Position numbers and translations under genes: made by a program
Notes under the pieces: model-generated
What the model saw: only the letters and a program-made list of their open reading frames with translations
Database searches by the model: none
Told to the model about the DNA's origin: nothing
Source: Alentia gelatinosa
Taxonomy: Eukaryota > Annelida > Polychaeta > Phyllodocida > Polynoidae
DNA: 64,000 nucleotides
Reading direction: 5' to 3'
Assembly (NCBI GenBank): GCA_950022655.1
Contig: OX465579.1
Coordinates: 75,837,193 to 75,901,192, forward strand
Shown here: positions 21,881-30,901 of the stretch, piece by piece
How the letters are laid out: each line of letters begins with the position of its first letter
Numbering within the stretch: the first letter of the stretch is position 1

Positions 21881-23291
21881 AGACTCACGACTCCCCCATC
21901 CTCGATTTGGCATTACAGGTACGCAAATTGTCCCTCCGTGCAACTGCTTATTGAAATAATGACTGTATTCCCAGGAGTCTCTGCGATGATGTCATGTCGG
22001 CACCTGCTTATGAGATCTACTGCCAGGTGGCATCATGGCTTGACTTCACCGTGGCTCCATCAGAGGGGGTGGTGCCCCTATTTCCCACACCTGCTACCTC
22101 TTCAGCTTTCACACCGCCACGTGGCAGCTTACACACCTCCACCTTTCTACTGTTTTACACCAAGAAGAGCTTGCGACAGCTCTCATCTCTCAACCAACAT
22201 TTATCCTCCAGGCTTTCATCCACACCCGGGGTCTCGCCTCGGCTTCCGAGCCACACCTCTCTGAGGCTCAAACTTCTCTTGGCCTCACCTCAGGACAAGG
22301 CATGCTCTAGTAACACGATTTGTTACCTCACCTCGCCTCGTCCGCGTTGACAGGCCTCTTCCACCATGACTTGGTACGACATCCAGCCTCACATCTCCAA
22401 TATGACCACCCCAACATCCTGGCTCTACAGCTCCCTCTGTGCTTGCAGGATTATGCTTTTACTTCTGACTGCGCTTCAACTTCAACATGCCTCCAGTCCC
22501 ACCTTGTCAGACTCCCACCATCTCTCCGATCTTCGAGATTCCCCTACACATCCCAGCCTTTAGTTTCTAGCTATAGGCTCAGCCCCCTCGCCTTTTTTCA
22601 ACATAGCCTGGGGTGATGAACTAGCATCAGACAGGGCACAGTGCATAAAGCACTCACGGTGGGGACCCCTTGGGGGAGGCTCCTCCCACCTTAACACTCT
22701 GCCACTGGGCATGATTCCAAGTCTTATCATGTGAATGAATTTTCATGATGCCAGTACGGCCTTAAGTTTTAATTGTGTCGAATTATAGATTTGTGGTAAT
22801 TCTTTACAGGCAAAGCTGCTACACCAATGCCCTCTATCGGTTATGCCTGAACCTTCGACTATGTCTAGCGGCACTTAAGAGAAGTATCCGCTTGTCCACA
22901 GACGAACAAGGCGATTTGGAACCCACCCACCCACACCAATAAAAAATGATTCTCATGTTAGGGCTTTGATAGAATCATGCCTATGCCTTCGGCATTATTC
23001 CTTATACAATTCCGAATTATTCCTCATTTCATATAATTGTATTGTATCTCTTTACATGAGTTATTATGATACACTCACATACGTACAATCTTCTTTGAAG
23101 TTTTTTAATACAAATGTTCCCAAATCAGCAAAGGATCGTAAAACAAGCAATGAGGAAAAAGCGTTCATGAAAGCCTTTTCCTCGCACGGTTGTGCCGACA
23201 TATGGATAGTCTTGTGCACGCGTCTGACCTCGTAACCATTCCATATTCATGTACGTTGACCATTTATTAAGTATACATATCAACCGGTTAA
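21881..23291. other. Unassigned DNA left of the Ngaro element
   Basis: Positions 21990-22720 are richer in C and CT and give several overlapping Ser/Pro/Leu-rich frames with no domain. Near 22750, agtacggccttaagttttaa recalls the B-tail phrase actacggccttcatcttg at 20879, so a further decayed Ngaro tail is possible. A 36-bp imperfect palindrome (gaggaaaaagcg ... ccttttcctc) lies at about 23151-23186. Confidence 0.35.
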
Positions 23292-23292
23292 A

Positions 23293-23495
23293 ATGGTAAA
23301 CCCATGGGCATTGCTCAGGGGTAATCATTGCCTCCCCGGTGTCCCCCTCTACCGCGCCTCACGGGCGCCCCTCCTGCCCCCTCGCGGCACTCACACACAC
23401 CACGAGGTCACGTGGTACAGCCCGGTCCAGGCCCCGGCCTCACTTCTTCTCCACCCGCTCTGCAGTACGCACGTACTACAAGCACTAATTTCGTC
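23293..23495 (+). repeat. Split direct repeat A1
   Basis: 203 bp, identical by eye to A2 (28019-28221). It begins ATGGTAAACCCATGGGCATT and diverges from A2 right after CTAATTTCGTC. It is the left end of the element and probably carries its promoter. Confidence 0.9.
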
Positions 23496-23591
23496 TTCTT
23501 GGCCACGTGCTCGCAGCCTATTACTCCACGAGTATAGGCCAGCACACCATACTACGATAAAGTGCGATAGAACGATAGAGGAGAGTGTACC
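23496..23591 (+). other. 5' leader of the Ngaro element
   Basis: 96 bp between A1 and the ORF1 ATG. It contains a CACGTG E-box at about 23504-23509. The ATG context is gtaccATG, with A at -3, which is favourable for initiation. Confidence 0.6.
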
Positions 23592-24716
23592 ATGCCGAAC
23601 ACGAGGAATACGCCCGTGGCGAGCACGTCTCAGGAACCTCAGGCGGCCGCAGGCTCCGAGGCCACGGCCAGAGGTACCACACAGGCGTCGAACGACCACG
23701 TGGACTCAGTGTCGGAAAATGGATCGACGGTCAAGACGTCGAGAATAACGGCCCTGGAGGGGAACGTCGCCTTGATACTCGAGGCGATAAAAGGTCTACA
23801 ACGGGCTAAATCTCCGTCTAGGGCATCGCAGCCGGCGACCGTTAGGGAGGCCACCGTCGCGGAGGACCGGACCAGGGAATGGGCAAACGACCAAACATCA
23901 CGTCTCCCGGCCCCCCGTCAGCTTCGCGACCGATACCTCCCAGACGAGCTGCTACAGAAAGAACTCGACCGTGAGGGACTACGACACGACCGCACGGCCG
24001 GTAGGTTTACTTCAGATCTTCACACCGTTAAATTGCTGTCGAAACCATATATGTATGTGGAACGCGAGGGCCTCTTCACCGTGAATCAGAGGCTCGAGGT
24101 CAGAGGCACGCTCGGTCCGATGGAGTATGTAAGCGCCTTTCTGGTGATGATGGAGGACCACCGGGCCGTCCCGGAGGAGGACAGGAGGGACATGTATCGC
24201 CACCTGTCCCAGGTATCGATAGATGCCCAGACCCGGCCGTGGGCCGCAGTGAGGCGTTGGTCTCAGTACGTGTTCGACCAGGTCGAGGCCGGTAGGATCT
24301 ACTGGTCCGACCACGTGCGAATACAGGACGAGCGTGTCCGTCTCGCCATGACGGCAACCACAACGGCGCACGACGGCCAAGACGCGGGAAAGACCGGAGG
24401 ACGGGAGCTGCCGTGCCGGGCATTTAATTCGGAGAGGGGCTGCCGCCAGCGGAACGGCCACCAAGATGGCGGAATTAAATGGGTGCACGTGTGCTCATTT
24501 TGTGATTCCGTTGGCAGGATGTGCACGCACTCCATACACGCGTGCAACAGGAAGCTGTTGTACGGTGGCGGGTATGAGAGTGCTGCACCAACACCTGCAC
24601 CTGCCCCACGCCGGATGCCCCAGGCCGGACACACCATGCGCACCACCGACCTCTCAGGAGTGCAGAAACAACACCCAACGGCTTCAAAAAACGGACCGGA
24701 CGCGCCCCGCGAGTGA
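23592..24716 (+). CDS. Ngaro ORF1, Gag-like nucleocapsid protein
   Basis: 374 codons from ATG to TGA. ORF1 proteins of DIRS-order elements are thought to package element RNA, as Gag does. The N-terminal 80 residues are Ser/Thr/Ala-rich and probably disordered. A predicted helical region follows (about 100-250). Near the C-terminus is a Cys/His cluster, C275-x8-C284-x14-H299-x-C301-x2-C304-x8-H313-x4-C318, preceded by PCRAFN, which is the arrangement typical of Ngaro and DIRS ORF1 and likely binds zinc and nucleic acid. The frame ends 22 nt after a -1 frameshift signal, so most product is Gag alone and some is a Gag-RT fusion. It is intact, with no internal stop. Confidence 0.8.
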   Translation: MPNTRNTPVASTSQEPQAAAGSEATARGTTQASNDHVDSVSENGSTVKTSRITALEGNVALILEAIKGLQRAKSPSRASQPATVREATVAEDRTREWANDQTSRLPAPRQLRDRYLPDELLQKELDREGLRHDRTAGRFTSDLHTVKLLSKPYMYVEREGLFTVNQRLEVRGTLGPMEYVSAFLVMMEDHRAVPEEDRRDMYRHLSQVSIDAQTRPWAAVRRWSQYVFDQVEAGRIYWSDHVRIQDERVRLAMTATTTAHDGQDAGKTGGRELPCRAFNSERGCRQRNGHQDGGIKWVHVCSFCDSVGRMCTHSIHACNRKLLYGGGYESAAPTPAPAPRRMPQAGHTMRTTDLSGVQKQHPTASKNGPDAPRE

Positions 24717-24727
24717 GTGTGGCGCGT
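24686..24727 (+). promoter_or_regulatory. Programmed -1 ribosomal frameshift site
   Basis: The heptamer A AAA AAC is at 24686-24692, with ORF1 codons tca-AAA-AAC-gga, the exact phase needed for a -1 slip. A 7-nt spacer (24693-24699) is followed by a perfect 7-bp stem, ACGCGCC (24700-24706) with GGCGCGT (24721-24727), around a 14-nt loop. A second perfect 8-bp stem, CCCTCGCT (24735-24742) with AGCGAGGG (24761-24768), follows. Loop 1 GAGTG (24711-24715) could pair with loop 2 CACTC (24756-24760). The -1 frame is open from 24578 and runs into RT-RNase H, whose own frame lacks an early ATG. Confidence 0.8.
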
Positions 24728-27643
24728 GTAACACCCCTCGCTCCCGGTACGAGTGCACTCAGCGAGGGCGACCCGGTCAAGGAGTGCACCACCCGTGACG
24801 TAACACCCCACGTGACCACAACACCGCGTGCCGAGCACGTGGGGGACGCACACAAGCAAACAACCCCGCCCCCTCAGGAATACACTCCCGTGTATAGGGG
24901 CGACGGCGGGGATGTGGAGCAATTGGCTCGGCAATTGCCCCGGGAGGACGGCGACGATAACCCACGAATCGACTTCGCTGCCGTTAGGGAATTCTGCGAG
25001 ACCGGAATACCCGCTCCCGGGGTACGGACCGACCCCGGCACGTTCGCCGGACATAGGCGGGCCCTCTGGCCCCACTTCTCCGCCCCCGGGCCGCCGGCGC
25101 ACGCCGACATCTACGACCGGGTGCGGCGCACGGGAATGCCCAACGCCCTCGGGGCCCGGATCGAGATCCCCACTGATCTCAACATACCAGCCTGGACCCG
25201 CTACCTCGCGACTATACCCGGGAAGGAGGAACTCACGGATTTCATTAGATTCGGGTTTCCCCTCGGGTACGCCGGGCCGGTTACCGACACGCGGGGGGTG
25301 CCCAACCACCCCAGTGCTTCAGGGTACCCGGACCAGATAGCCAGGTTCATCGACAAGGAGAAGGGGTATTCAAACCTTATGGGTCCATTCGAGGACCCGC
25401 CCTTTCAGCCTTGGTGTCACGTGTCGCCGTTAATGACACGGGAAAAGAGGGGTACGTCTGATAGGCGCGTGATCACGGACATGACGTACCCCAAGGAATC
25501 CAGCGTTAACGGCTATATCGTCAAAAACTCTGTCTACGGTGAGGAGAGGGAACACGGCCTCCCGACCGTGGATGGTTTCGTCGGCCGCCTGGTGGCCTCG
25601 GGGCCGGGGAGTTATATGTCCACCATCGACATCGCACGGGCATATAAGAACTTCCGGTGCGACCCCCTCGACTGGCCTCTGCTCTGCTTCGCGTGGGGGG
25701 AGGGGTACTACTGTGATACGGCCATGCCGTTTGGTGCCCGGGCCTCCTCCTACCACATGCAGTGCGTAGCAGATGCCATCGTCAAGATACTTGACCGCAA
25801 GGGGGTCGATGCCGCGATGTACCTGGACGATCTTATAATCCTCTCCCCGACGGCCGAGAAGGCGGCCGCCGACTTCGACACAGCGCGGGAGCTCTTCAGA
25901 GAACTGGGCCTCCCCGAGGCCAGGGAAAAGGCACAGCCCCCGAGCCGGGCTGTAACGTGGCTAGGGATACTCATAAACTCAGTGGACATGTCCCTCAGTA
26001 TCCCACGGGACAAACTACGGGACGTGCGAGAACACGTCAGGGCCCTCTCAACCAAACGTTCGCTGACGAAACGCCAACTACAGTCGGTCCTCGGTCGGGT
26101 CCTCCACGTGGCGAAGTGTATACGCCCGGCCCGACCGTTCGTCAGCAAGCTGCTCGAGGCCCTCCGGGGCATGGCCGGATACTATATCAACGTCAACTCG
26201 GAGATGCGGCAGGACCTCCAGTGGTTCCTGCGGTTCGCCGAGGGATGGAACGGCCATGCCCTGATACCTCGAGGGCCTCCCACCAAGTGCATCATAGTGG
26301 ACGCGTGCCTGAGTGGAGTAGGGGGCACGGATGGGAGATACTACTATTGCGGTAGGGTCTGCCCCGTCGAGGACCCCGTGGACTGTATCGCCGAGCTCGA
26401 GGCCCTCAATACCGTCTACGCCATGTGTACCTTCCTCACGGATCGCGACCGAGGGACTCGTGTGGAAGTGTACTGCGATAACATGGGTACAGTCCAGGCA
26501 CTGAGGTCGGGGCGTGCCAGGAATCCGGTCCTCGCCGAGTGTGCCCGCCAGGCATGGACAGTACAAGCAAGACTCCAGGTGGAGTTCGTGTACACTCACG
26601 TGCCGGGGGTGCTTAACACCGTGGCAGACGCCCTCAGCCGTGCCCACCTGACCTCGAGGGACTTTGTCACGGCCGTTAATTACATAAATTATCATTCTCT
26701 GGTTGAAGTGATGCCATGTACACACACCTCTTTCTACCCCGTTCTCCGTCTCGCCTGCAGATCCGGCGCTACGATCACTCCAGACGAGGGCATCTGCGCG
26801 GCAGTGCGAGGCGCGTGCCCCCGGAACGGTCGCGAACCAGCGGAGTGCCGTCGCGACCTACCTAGCCTTCTGCCGGAGAATGGGAACCGACCCCCAGAAA
26901 CCCACAGTGTCCTTCACCACGGCGTACCTAGAGTACGTCGCGGGCCACGCCCCCTCGCCGGGGACGGTCGCGAACCAGCTGTCCCACGTACGGTCGCACC
27001 TCCGGCTGACGGGCGGCGATGTCGCGGCAACCGAGGATTTCCGGGTGAAGCGGGCACTGGATGCCATGAAACGAAACAAGGAGTACCTCCCCAACGTCAA
27101 GCCTCCGGTCCCGATGGACGTCTTCAGGGCGGCCCTCGCGGCCCTAACCGACTCCCCGATGCACGTCGGTCTGAGGGCCGCGGTTCTAATCATCTACTTT
27201 GCCGCGCTGCGGCAAAGCGAGGTGGCGCCACCGTCCACGGGGAAGTACGACTCGGCGCGACACCTGTCGCGCCGAGACGTGGTCGTCACGCCCGGACAAG
27301 CATCGATCAGGGTGAAGGCGGCGAAAAACATGCAGAGAGCGGGGGAGGAAAAGACAGTGGTCATACGAGCCTCCCCCGAACCGTCCTCCTGCCCCGTCCG
27401 GGCGATACGGACCATGCTCGCGGCCGCACCTACGGCCGACCCTACGGCTCCGTTCCTCAGCCTAGCGAACGGAGAGATTCTCACGACCAGGACACTGTCG
27501 AGGGAATGGAAATCACTCCTCCAGAGGGCAGGCCAGCCCCCCACATACACACTGCACAGCCTCCGGAAGGCTGCCGCGACGCAGGCATTCCAGGCCGGTA
27601 TGCCGGAACTCGCCATACAGCGGTATGGGGGCTGGAGGTCTAA
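24692..27643 (+). CDS. Ngaro ORF2, reverse transcriptase and RNase H
   Basis: The frame is open from 24578 to 27643. Its first listed start is GTG at 24713, so entry by -1 frameshift from ORF1 is the likely route. Residues here count from 24713. A region of about 270 residues with no assigned domain precedes RT. RT has STIDIARAYKNF (Asp306) and YLDDLII (Asp372, Asp373), the metal-binding acids. RNase H follows with VDACLSG (Asp530), AELEAL (Glu561), YCDNMGTV (Asp589) and VADALSR (Asp639), a complete D-E-D-D set. The protein copies element RNA into DNA and removes the RNA strand. After about residue 680 the frame overlaps ORF3 and the sequence looks like out-of-frame translation, so the true C-terminus is probably near 26760. 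Confidence 0.85.
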   Translation, partial: RTGRAPRVSVARVTPLAPGTSALSEGDPVKECTTRDVTPHVTTTPRAEHVGDAHKQTTPPPQEYTPVYRGDGGDVEQLARQLPREDGDDNPRIDFAAVREFCETGIPAPGVRTDPGTFAGHRRALWPHFSAPGPPAHADIYDRVRRTGMPNALGARIEIPTDLNIPAWTRYLATIPGKEELTDFIRFGFPLGYAGPVTDTRGVPNHPSASGYPDQIARFIDKEKGYSNLMGPFEDPPFQPWCHVSPLMTREKRGTSDRRVITDMTYPKESSVNGYIVKNSVYGEEREHGLPTVDGFVGRLVASGPGSYMSTIDIARAYKNFRCDPLDWPLLCFAWGEGYYCDTAMPFGARASSYHMQCVADAIVKILDRKGVDAAMYLDDLIILSPTAEKAAADFDTARELFRELGLPEAREKAQPPSRAVTWLGILINSVDMSLSIPRDKLRDVREHVRALSTKRSLTKRQLQSVLGRVLHVAKCIRPARPFVSKLLEALRGMAGYYINVNSEMRQDLQWFLRFAEGWNGHALIPRGPPTKCIIVDACLSGVGGTDGRYYYCGRVCPVEDPVDCIAELEALNTVYAMCTFLTDRDRGTRVEVYCDNMGTVQALRSGRARNPVLAECARQAWTVQARLQVEFVYTHVPGVLNTVADALSRAHLTSRDFVTAVNYINYHSLVEVMPCTHTSFYPVLRLACRSGATITPDEGICAAVRGACPRNGREPAECRRDLPSLLPENGNRPPETHSVLHHGVPRVRRGPRPLAGDGREPAVPRTVAPPADGRRCRGNRGFPGEAGTGCHETKQGVPPQRQASGPDGRLQGGPRGPNRLPDARRSEGRGSNHLLCRAAAKRGGATVHGEVRLGATPVAPRRGRHARTSIDQGEGGEKHAESGGGKDSGHTSLPRTVLLPRPGDTDHARGRTYGRPYGSVPQPSERRDSHDQDTVEGMEITPPEGRPAPHIHTAQPPEGCRDAGIPGRYAGTRHTAVWGLEV
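26728..26760 (+). other. Candidate 3' splice site ahead of the recombinase
   Basis: A pyrimidine tract (ctctttctaccccgttctcc) runs into gtctcgcctgCAG ending at 26760. The recombinase frame is open from 26712 and its recognisable N-terminal helix region starts soon after this point. Splicing here would place the recombinase in frame with an upstream start. The partner donor was not identified; CGG|GTATGAGAG at about 24571 is one option. Confidence 0.4.
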
Positions 27644-27722
27644 CGCCCATCGGACCTACATCAAAGACACTGATGCCTCCGCAGTGAACCATGCCTTGAT
27701 CAGGTCCCTAAACACTTCTTAA
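26880..27722 (+). CDS. Ngaro ORF3, tyrosine recombinase
   Basis: 280 codons from the first ATG to TAA. It would insert the circular DNA copy by site-specific strand exchange, in place of an integrase. The catalytic set is present: Arg111 in AALRQSE, His226-x-x-Arg229 in LHSLRK, Trp252 in YGGWRSN and nucleophile Tyr260 in HRTYIKD. The reading frame is open from 26712, and the stretch before the ATG (for example RSAVATYLAFCRR) fits the N-terminal DNA-binding domain, so the real protein likely starts upstream, by splicing or frameshifting. The frame differs from ORF2 by +1 and overlaps it by about 760 nt. It is intact. Confidence 0.88.
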   Translation: MGTDPQKPTVSFTTAYLEYVAGHAPSPGTVANQLSHVRSHLRLTGGDVAATEDFRVKRALDAMKRNKEYLPNVKPPVPMDVFRAALAALTDSPMHVGLRAAVLIIYFAALRQSEVAPPSTGKYDSARHLSRRDVVVTPGQASIRVKAAKNMQRAGEEKTVVIRASPEPSSCPVRAIRTMLAAAPTADPTAPFLSLANGEILTTRTLSREWKSLLQRAGQPPTYTLHSLRKAAATQAFQAGMPELAIQRYGGWRSNAHRTYIKDTDASAVNHALIRSLNTS

Positions 27723-27766
27723 TATTTTTCTTTTATCCCACCCCCCCCCTCCTTATATTGGCTCTT
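27723..27766 (+). other. ORF3-B1 spacer
   Basis: Short stretch with a C9 run (ccaccccccccct). It resembles the 42-bp A2-B2 linker only loosely. Confidence 0.5.
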
Positions 27767-28021
27767 GGCTATTTTATTTTCATATACAATTACCTACGTA
27801 TTTTTCATACTACTGTATTGTATATCATATTTTATACTTATATTAATTGACCTTATTATACATGTCAATTACCATTATGTAATATTACTTACCATTCATA
27901 TCCATATTACATATTAATATGATCGTCCAGTAAGGTCGACATAATCTTATTTCATAGAATTCAATAAAATTCTGTACTCCCAGCTACTGCTTCTCTACTT
28001 TAATCCGGGGATAGGGTAATG
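27767..28021 (+). repeat. Split direct repeat B1
   Basis: 255 bp, AT-rich, identical by eye to B2 (28264-28518). It starts ggctattttattttcatata and ends ggatagggtaatg. It overlaps A2 by the shared ATG. Confidence 0.9.
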
Positions 28022-28221
28022 GTAAACCCATGGGCATTGCTCAGGGGTAATCATTGCCTCCCCGGTGTCCCCCTCTACCGCGCCTCACGGGCGCCCCTCC
28101 TGCCCCCTCGCGGCACTCACACACACCACGAGGTCACGTGGTACAGCCCGGTCCAGGCCCCGGCCTCACTTCTTCTCCACCCGCTCTGCAGTACGCACGT
28201 ACTACAAGCACTAATTTCGTC
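28019..28221 (+). repeat. Split direct repeat A2
   Basis: 203 bp, identical to A1, directly fused to B1 without spacer. The B1-A2 fusion reproduces the junction expected of a circular intermediate (right end joined to left end). Confidence 0.9.
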
Positions 28222-28263
28222 CCACCCACCCTCAACCTTCTCTTTATCTTCCTACTCACGTAG
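28222..28263 (+). other. A2-B2 linker
   Basis: 42 bp, C/T-rich (cacccaccctcaaccttctc ... ctcacgtag). A related linker is kept in the solo copy at 20443-20920. Confidence 0.7.
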
Positions 28264-28518
28264 GGCTATTTTATTTTCATATACAATTACCTACGTATTT
28301 TTCATACTACTGTATTGTATATCATATTTTATACTTATATTAATTGACCTTATTATACATGTCAATTACCATTATGTAATATTACTTACCATTCATATCC
28401 ATATTACATATTAATATGATCGTCCAGTAAGGTCGACATAATCTTATTTCATAGAATTCAATAAAATTCTGTACTCCCAGCTACTGCTTCTCTACTTTAA
28501 TCCGGGGATAGGGTAATG
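28264..28518 (+). repeat. Split direct repeat B2
   Basis: 255 bp, identical to B1, forming the right end of the element. The terminal ATG is followed by flank ttgtctatat. Confidence 0.9.
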
Positions 28519-29055
28519 TTGTCTATATAAACTGTCCCAGAAATGTCACCCTTGTATTTCACTGGAATAGCTTTATTCCTAACAGAGGTGGAAGAAAACT
28601 TTATAAAAACAAAAATGTAGACGTTATTGCCTATCAACGGCCAGGATTCCTTGGGTTTTCATCTCACTTCCCAAACTATACACGCTCACTTCTCTTTTCA
28701 ATTAAAAACACTCCTTCAACCTTTCTTCCATATGTCTACTCCACCCCAGTTTTTCGGTATTCAACATCTTCCACCAACCTTCTTTACGTTAATACAGCGA
28801 TCCCATACGGCCGTAAGGTTCATATCCGGTCACCTTCTAGTCGCCTAATACGCTGACCGTTACCTTTCACGAGGTCTCCATTTGCAATAAACCTTGTTTT
28901 AGAGGTCAGTTAGACACCGGCAAATGATATTGACTGCTGACCTTAGTCTGCCCTCTGGGACTAAGAGATATGGCAGCGCCGATCTATAGCAATAGTTGGG
29001 GCAATATAGAACGGTCCCCTATTCTCTTAAATTGACAAAATCTATGATTTCTCGA
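28519..29055. other. Unassigned flank
   Basis: No gene recognised right of the Ngaro element. Confidence 0.4.
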
Positions 29056-29057
29056 GA

Positions 29058-29125
29058 AATGATAAGAGTTGTTAAAACTCTCGACTGGTCATCACAAGGT
29101 TATGGGTTCGAGTCCCACTCTAGCC
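29058..29125 (+). repeat. tRNA-like SINE head
   Basis: A box B, GGGTTCGAGTCCCAC, is at 29104-29118, preceded by a degenerate box A region (aagagttgttaaaactctcg) at about 29063. The T-arm would form 4 bp around TTCGAGT, and ctctagccacca resembles a 3' acceptor end. The acceptor and D stems do not close, so a functional tRNA is unlikely. A Pol III-derived SINE head is the better reading. Confidence 0.5.
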
Positions 29126-29589
29126 ACCATTCTTCTCCATCCAAACGAGTGGCAGACTTACTGCAGGATTTAAGATCAGTCATCTCAGACCATGTGTTAG
29201 TGGTGCGCGAGATAAAAGAACTCTCACCTCAGTAAATATGTAGGGTCGGCGGTGGGGATTCCTGTGTTCATTCTGTTCATAGTCGTTCTCTCTGTGGTGT
29301 TAAATCAGTGACAAAACCCGGACATTGATACAGTTCCTATACCACAAGGGTCACATGGAACATTAAGAAAACAACAAACAAAAATTACCAATACAAATAC
29401 GAAACTAGATAATTGACTGTTTAATATCATGAATTGGCAAAGGTGTCGAATGGCAGTGTTGGAGTGAGAAAGGATTAGTATGGAGTGACAGTCCTTTAGA
29501 AAAGTTCCTTCACCATGCGGACTGAGGGGAGAGAGGATCTAAGATGTGCCTTAATCTGGTAACCACGTTGGGTCCTTGTTACTCTCTGC
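29126..29589. other. Unassigned, possibly SINE body
   Basis: No gene recognised. It may include the tRNA-unrelated body of the SINE, whose end was not located. Confidence 0.3.
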
Positions 29590-30060
29590 TCCAGCGACCG
29601 ATAGTCGTCACTAGGTGGGGCCACTGAAGCCCAGCTGGTCGATCCCTATCCTATTCACAAATCAGCCCCAATTTGCCGCCGGCTACGATTACATCGATGC
29701 CACTCTTTCCTCGGATTTTCCACGTGCCGCGCGTTCATTCTCCGGAACGCTGGCCAATCAAATGCGCTCTCGTGTCGCACGAGAAGCCGCGGGAATTCGG
29801 ATATTTTCTGCCGAGTTAGGAACGCTGATGAGCCTCCTCCTCGCCGGCCATTTTTGTTTCGTTCGCCCGGGGCTGGGCTATCTTCCTCTCAAGAGGTAGT
29901 GTCAACATGCTTCCATTATCGCTCAGGGTACCCTCTGGGAACTGGGCCGCTGGAGACGGTCGTGGGCCGCCGGCGTTGTAGTCTCTTTTTTTCGTGGGGT
30001 TCGGAACTAATCAGAGCAGACGACATTGTGCACCTGAAGGTCTTTGTGAGTAAAACATGA
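29590..30060 (+). promoter_or_regulatory. CpG-rich promoter-like island
   Basis: The CpG-rich block has a CCAAT box (GGCCAATCAAA, about 29751-29761) and ends with gaaggtcttt|gtgagtaaaa, a good 5' splice site at about 30047-30048. Together these suggest a plus-strand promoter and first exon. The frames inside (29615-29899, 29854-30060) show no domain. Confidence 0.35.
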
Positions 30061-30901
30061 AATTGTCGGGAAACCTGGCGCGCCGCGACGCCCGTCCACC
30101 GCATCTCTGACTCAATCCATCAATGTAGAGTCCTACCTTAAAGCAAGTTTCTACAGTAAAGCTTTCCTGCAGACCTTGTCTGGGCCACTTGTGACAACCC
30201 CTGAGAAAAGGAGCGGTCAACTAGCACGACATACTCAATGACACTGTCACCGAACATTGCAGATTGTAGCTCGGCATAATGATGAAAGTTTGGCTGATAA
30301 GCTGTGATCATCCTGTTTTTTACAAGGTCAACGAAAAGCCATGTCATTTGTTTTCCTATAGATATTGACTATAGATTACAACATAAAGAGCTACACTAGC
30401 CCTCCGACATGTTCCCATTGTGTGTCTGGGGTGACCCCTTCCCGCCACGACGTACCGATGATAACGATTGTGCATTGTGGTTCTGATCTAAGGAAGAACC
30501 TTTGTAAGGAGTTACCCCTAATTCTGCCTCAGTGTATCTCCTTATTCACCTATAGCGGAAATATAATGATAAAGTATGTCCCAAGCAAAGGTTTCCTCTG
30601 ACACTGGACTATTTTATAGAAAACTAAAGTAACATATCGTTCTAGTTGTGGCTTACTCCAAGTTTTGAGGTAGCAGGCATCAACAGGTGTAGGCAGACCG
30701 CAATTGCTGGAATGGAAATGGTAACCCTAACGACTTGCCATTCGAATGACATACACGTACATGTACTATCAATGCTGGGAAAAAAACAGGCACCAGCTAG
30801 TCAGTGCCTATATAGCAAGTAGAACTGGGAAATAGGTAAGTCCCGAGGTAATGGCTTGGATGTCAAGGGTCAAGCCGATGTTCACAGGTATTGCTGGTTA
30901 A
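30061..30901. other. Unassigned non-coding DNA
   Basis: No gene recognised. Confidence 0.4.

Larger units (their letters stand above)
23292..28518 (+). mobile_element. Ngaro-type tyrosine-recombinase retrotransposon, apparently full length
   Basis: About 5.2 kb, GC-rich inside and set in AT-rich DNA. The order is A1 (23293-23495), 5' leader, ORF1 Gag-like, ORF2 RT-RNase H, ORF3 tyrosine recombinase, B1 (27767-28021), A2 (28019-28221), a 42-bp linker, B2 (28264-28518). Split direct repeats of the A1-B1A2B2 type and a tyrosine recombinase instead of an integrase are diagnostic of the Ngaro/PAT side of the DIRS order. ATG is shared at all three junctions (left edge, B1/A2 and right edge) and may be the crossover core. 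No flanking target duplication is expected or seen. No methyltransferase domain is seen. Identical repeats and intact catalytic sites argue for recent insertion. Confidence 0.92.

Noticed and set aside
21938..22616. Ser/Pro-rich frames that might be a gene
   Set aside because: Four overlapping frames, none with a domain or consistent splice sites. A decayed repeat is as likely.
22745..22800. Further Ngaro B-like tail
   Set aside because: Only a short phrase (acggcctt..tttt..ttg) matches; too weak to annotate separately.
24012..24488. 158-codon minus-strand open frame
   Set aside because: Antisense shadow of ORF1.
24299..25309. 336-codon minus-strand open frame
   Set aside because: It lies opposite ORF1/ORF2 of the Ngaro element. 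GC-rich coding DNA lacks stops on the other strand, and the peptide (Gly/Pro/Arg-rich) has no domain.
26078..26725. 215-codon minus-strand open frame
   Set aside because: Antisense shadow of the RNase H region of ORF2.
23293..28518. LTR retrotransposon
   Set aside because: The end repeats are split (A1 ... B1A2B2), there is no integrase, and a tyrosine recombinase is present.
29058..29130. Functional tRNA gene
   Set aside because: Box B is good, but the acceptor and D stems do not pair, so it is a SINE head.
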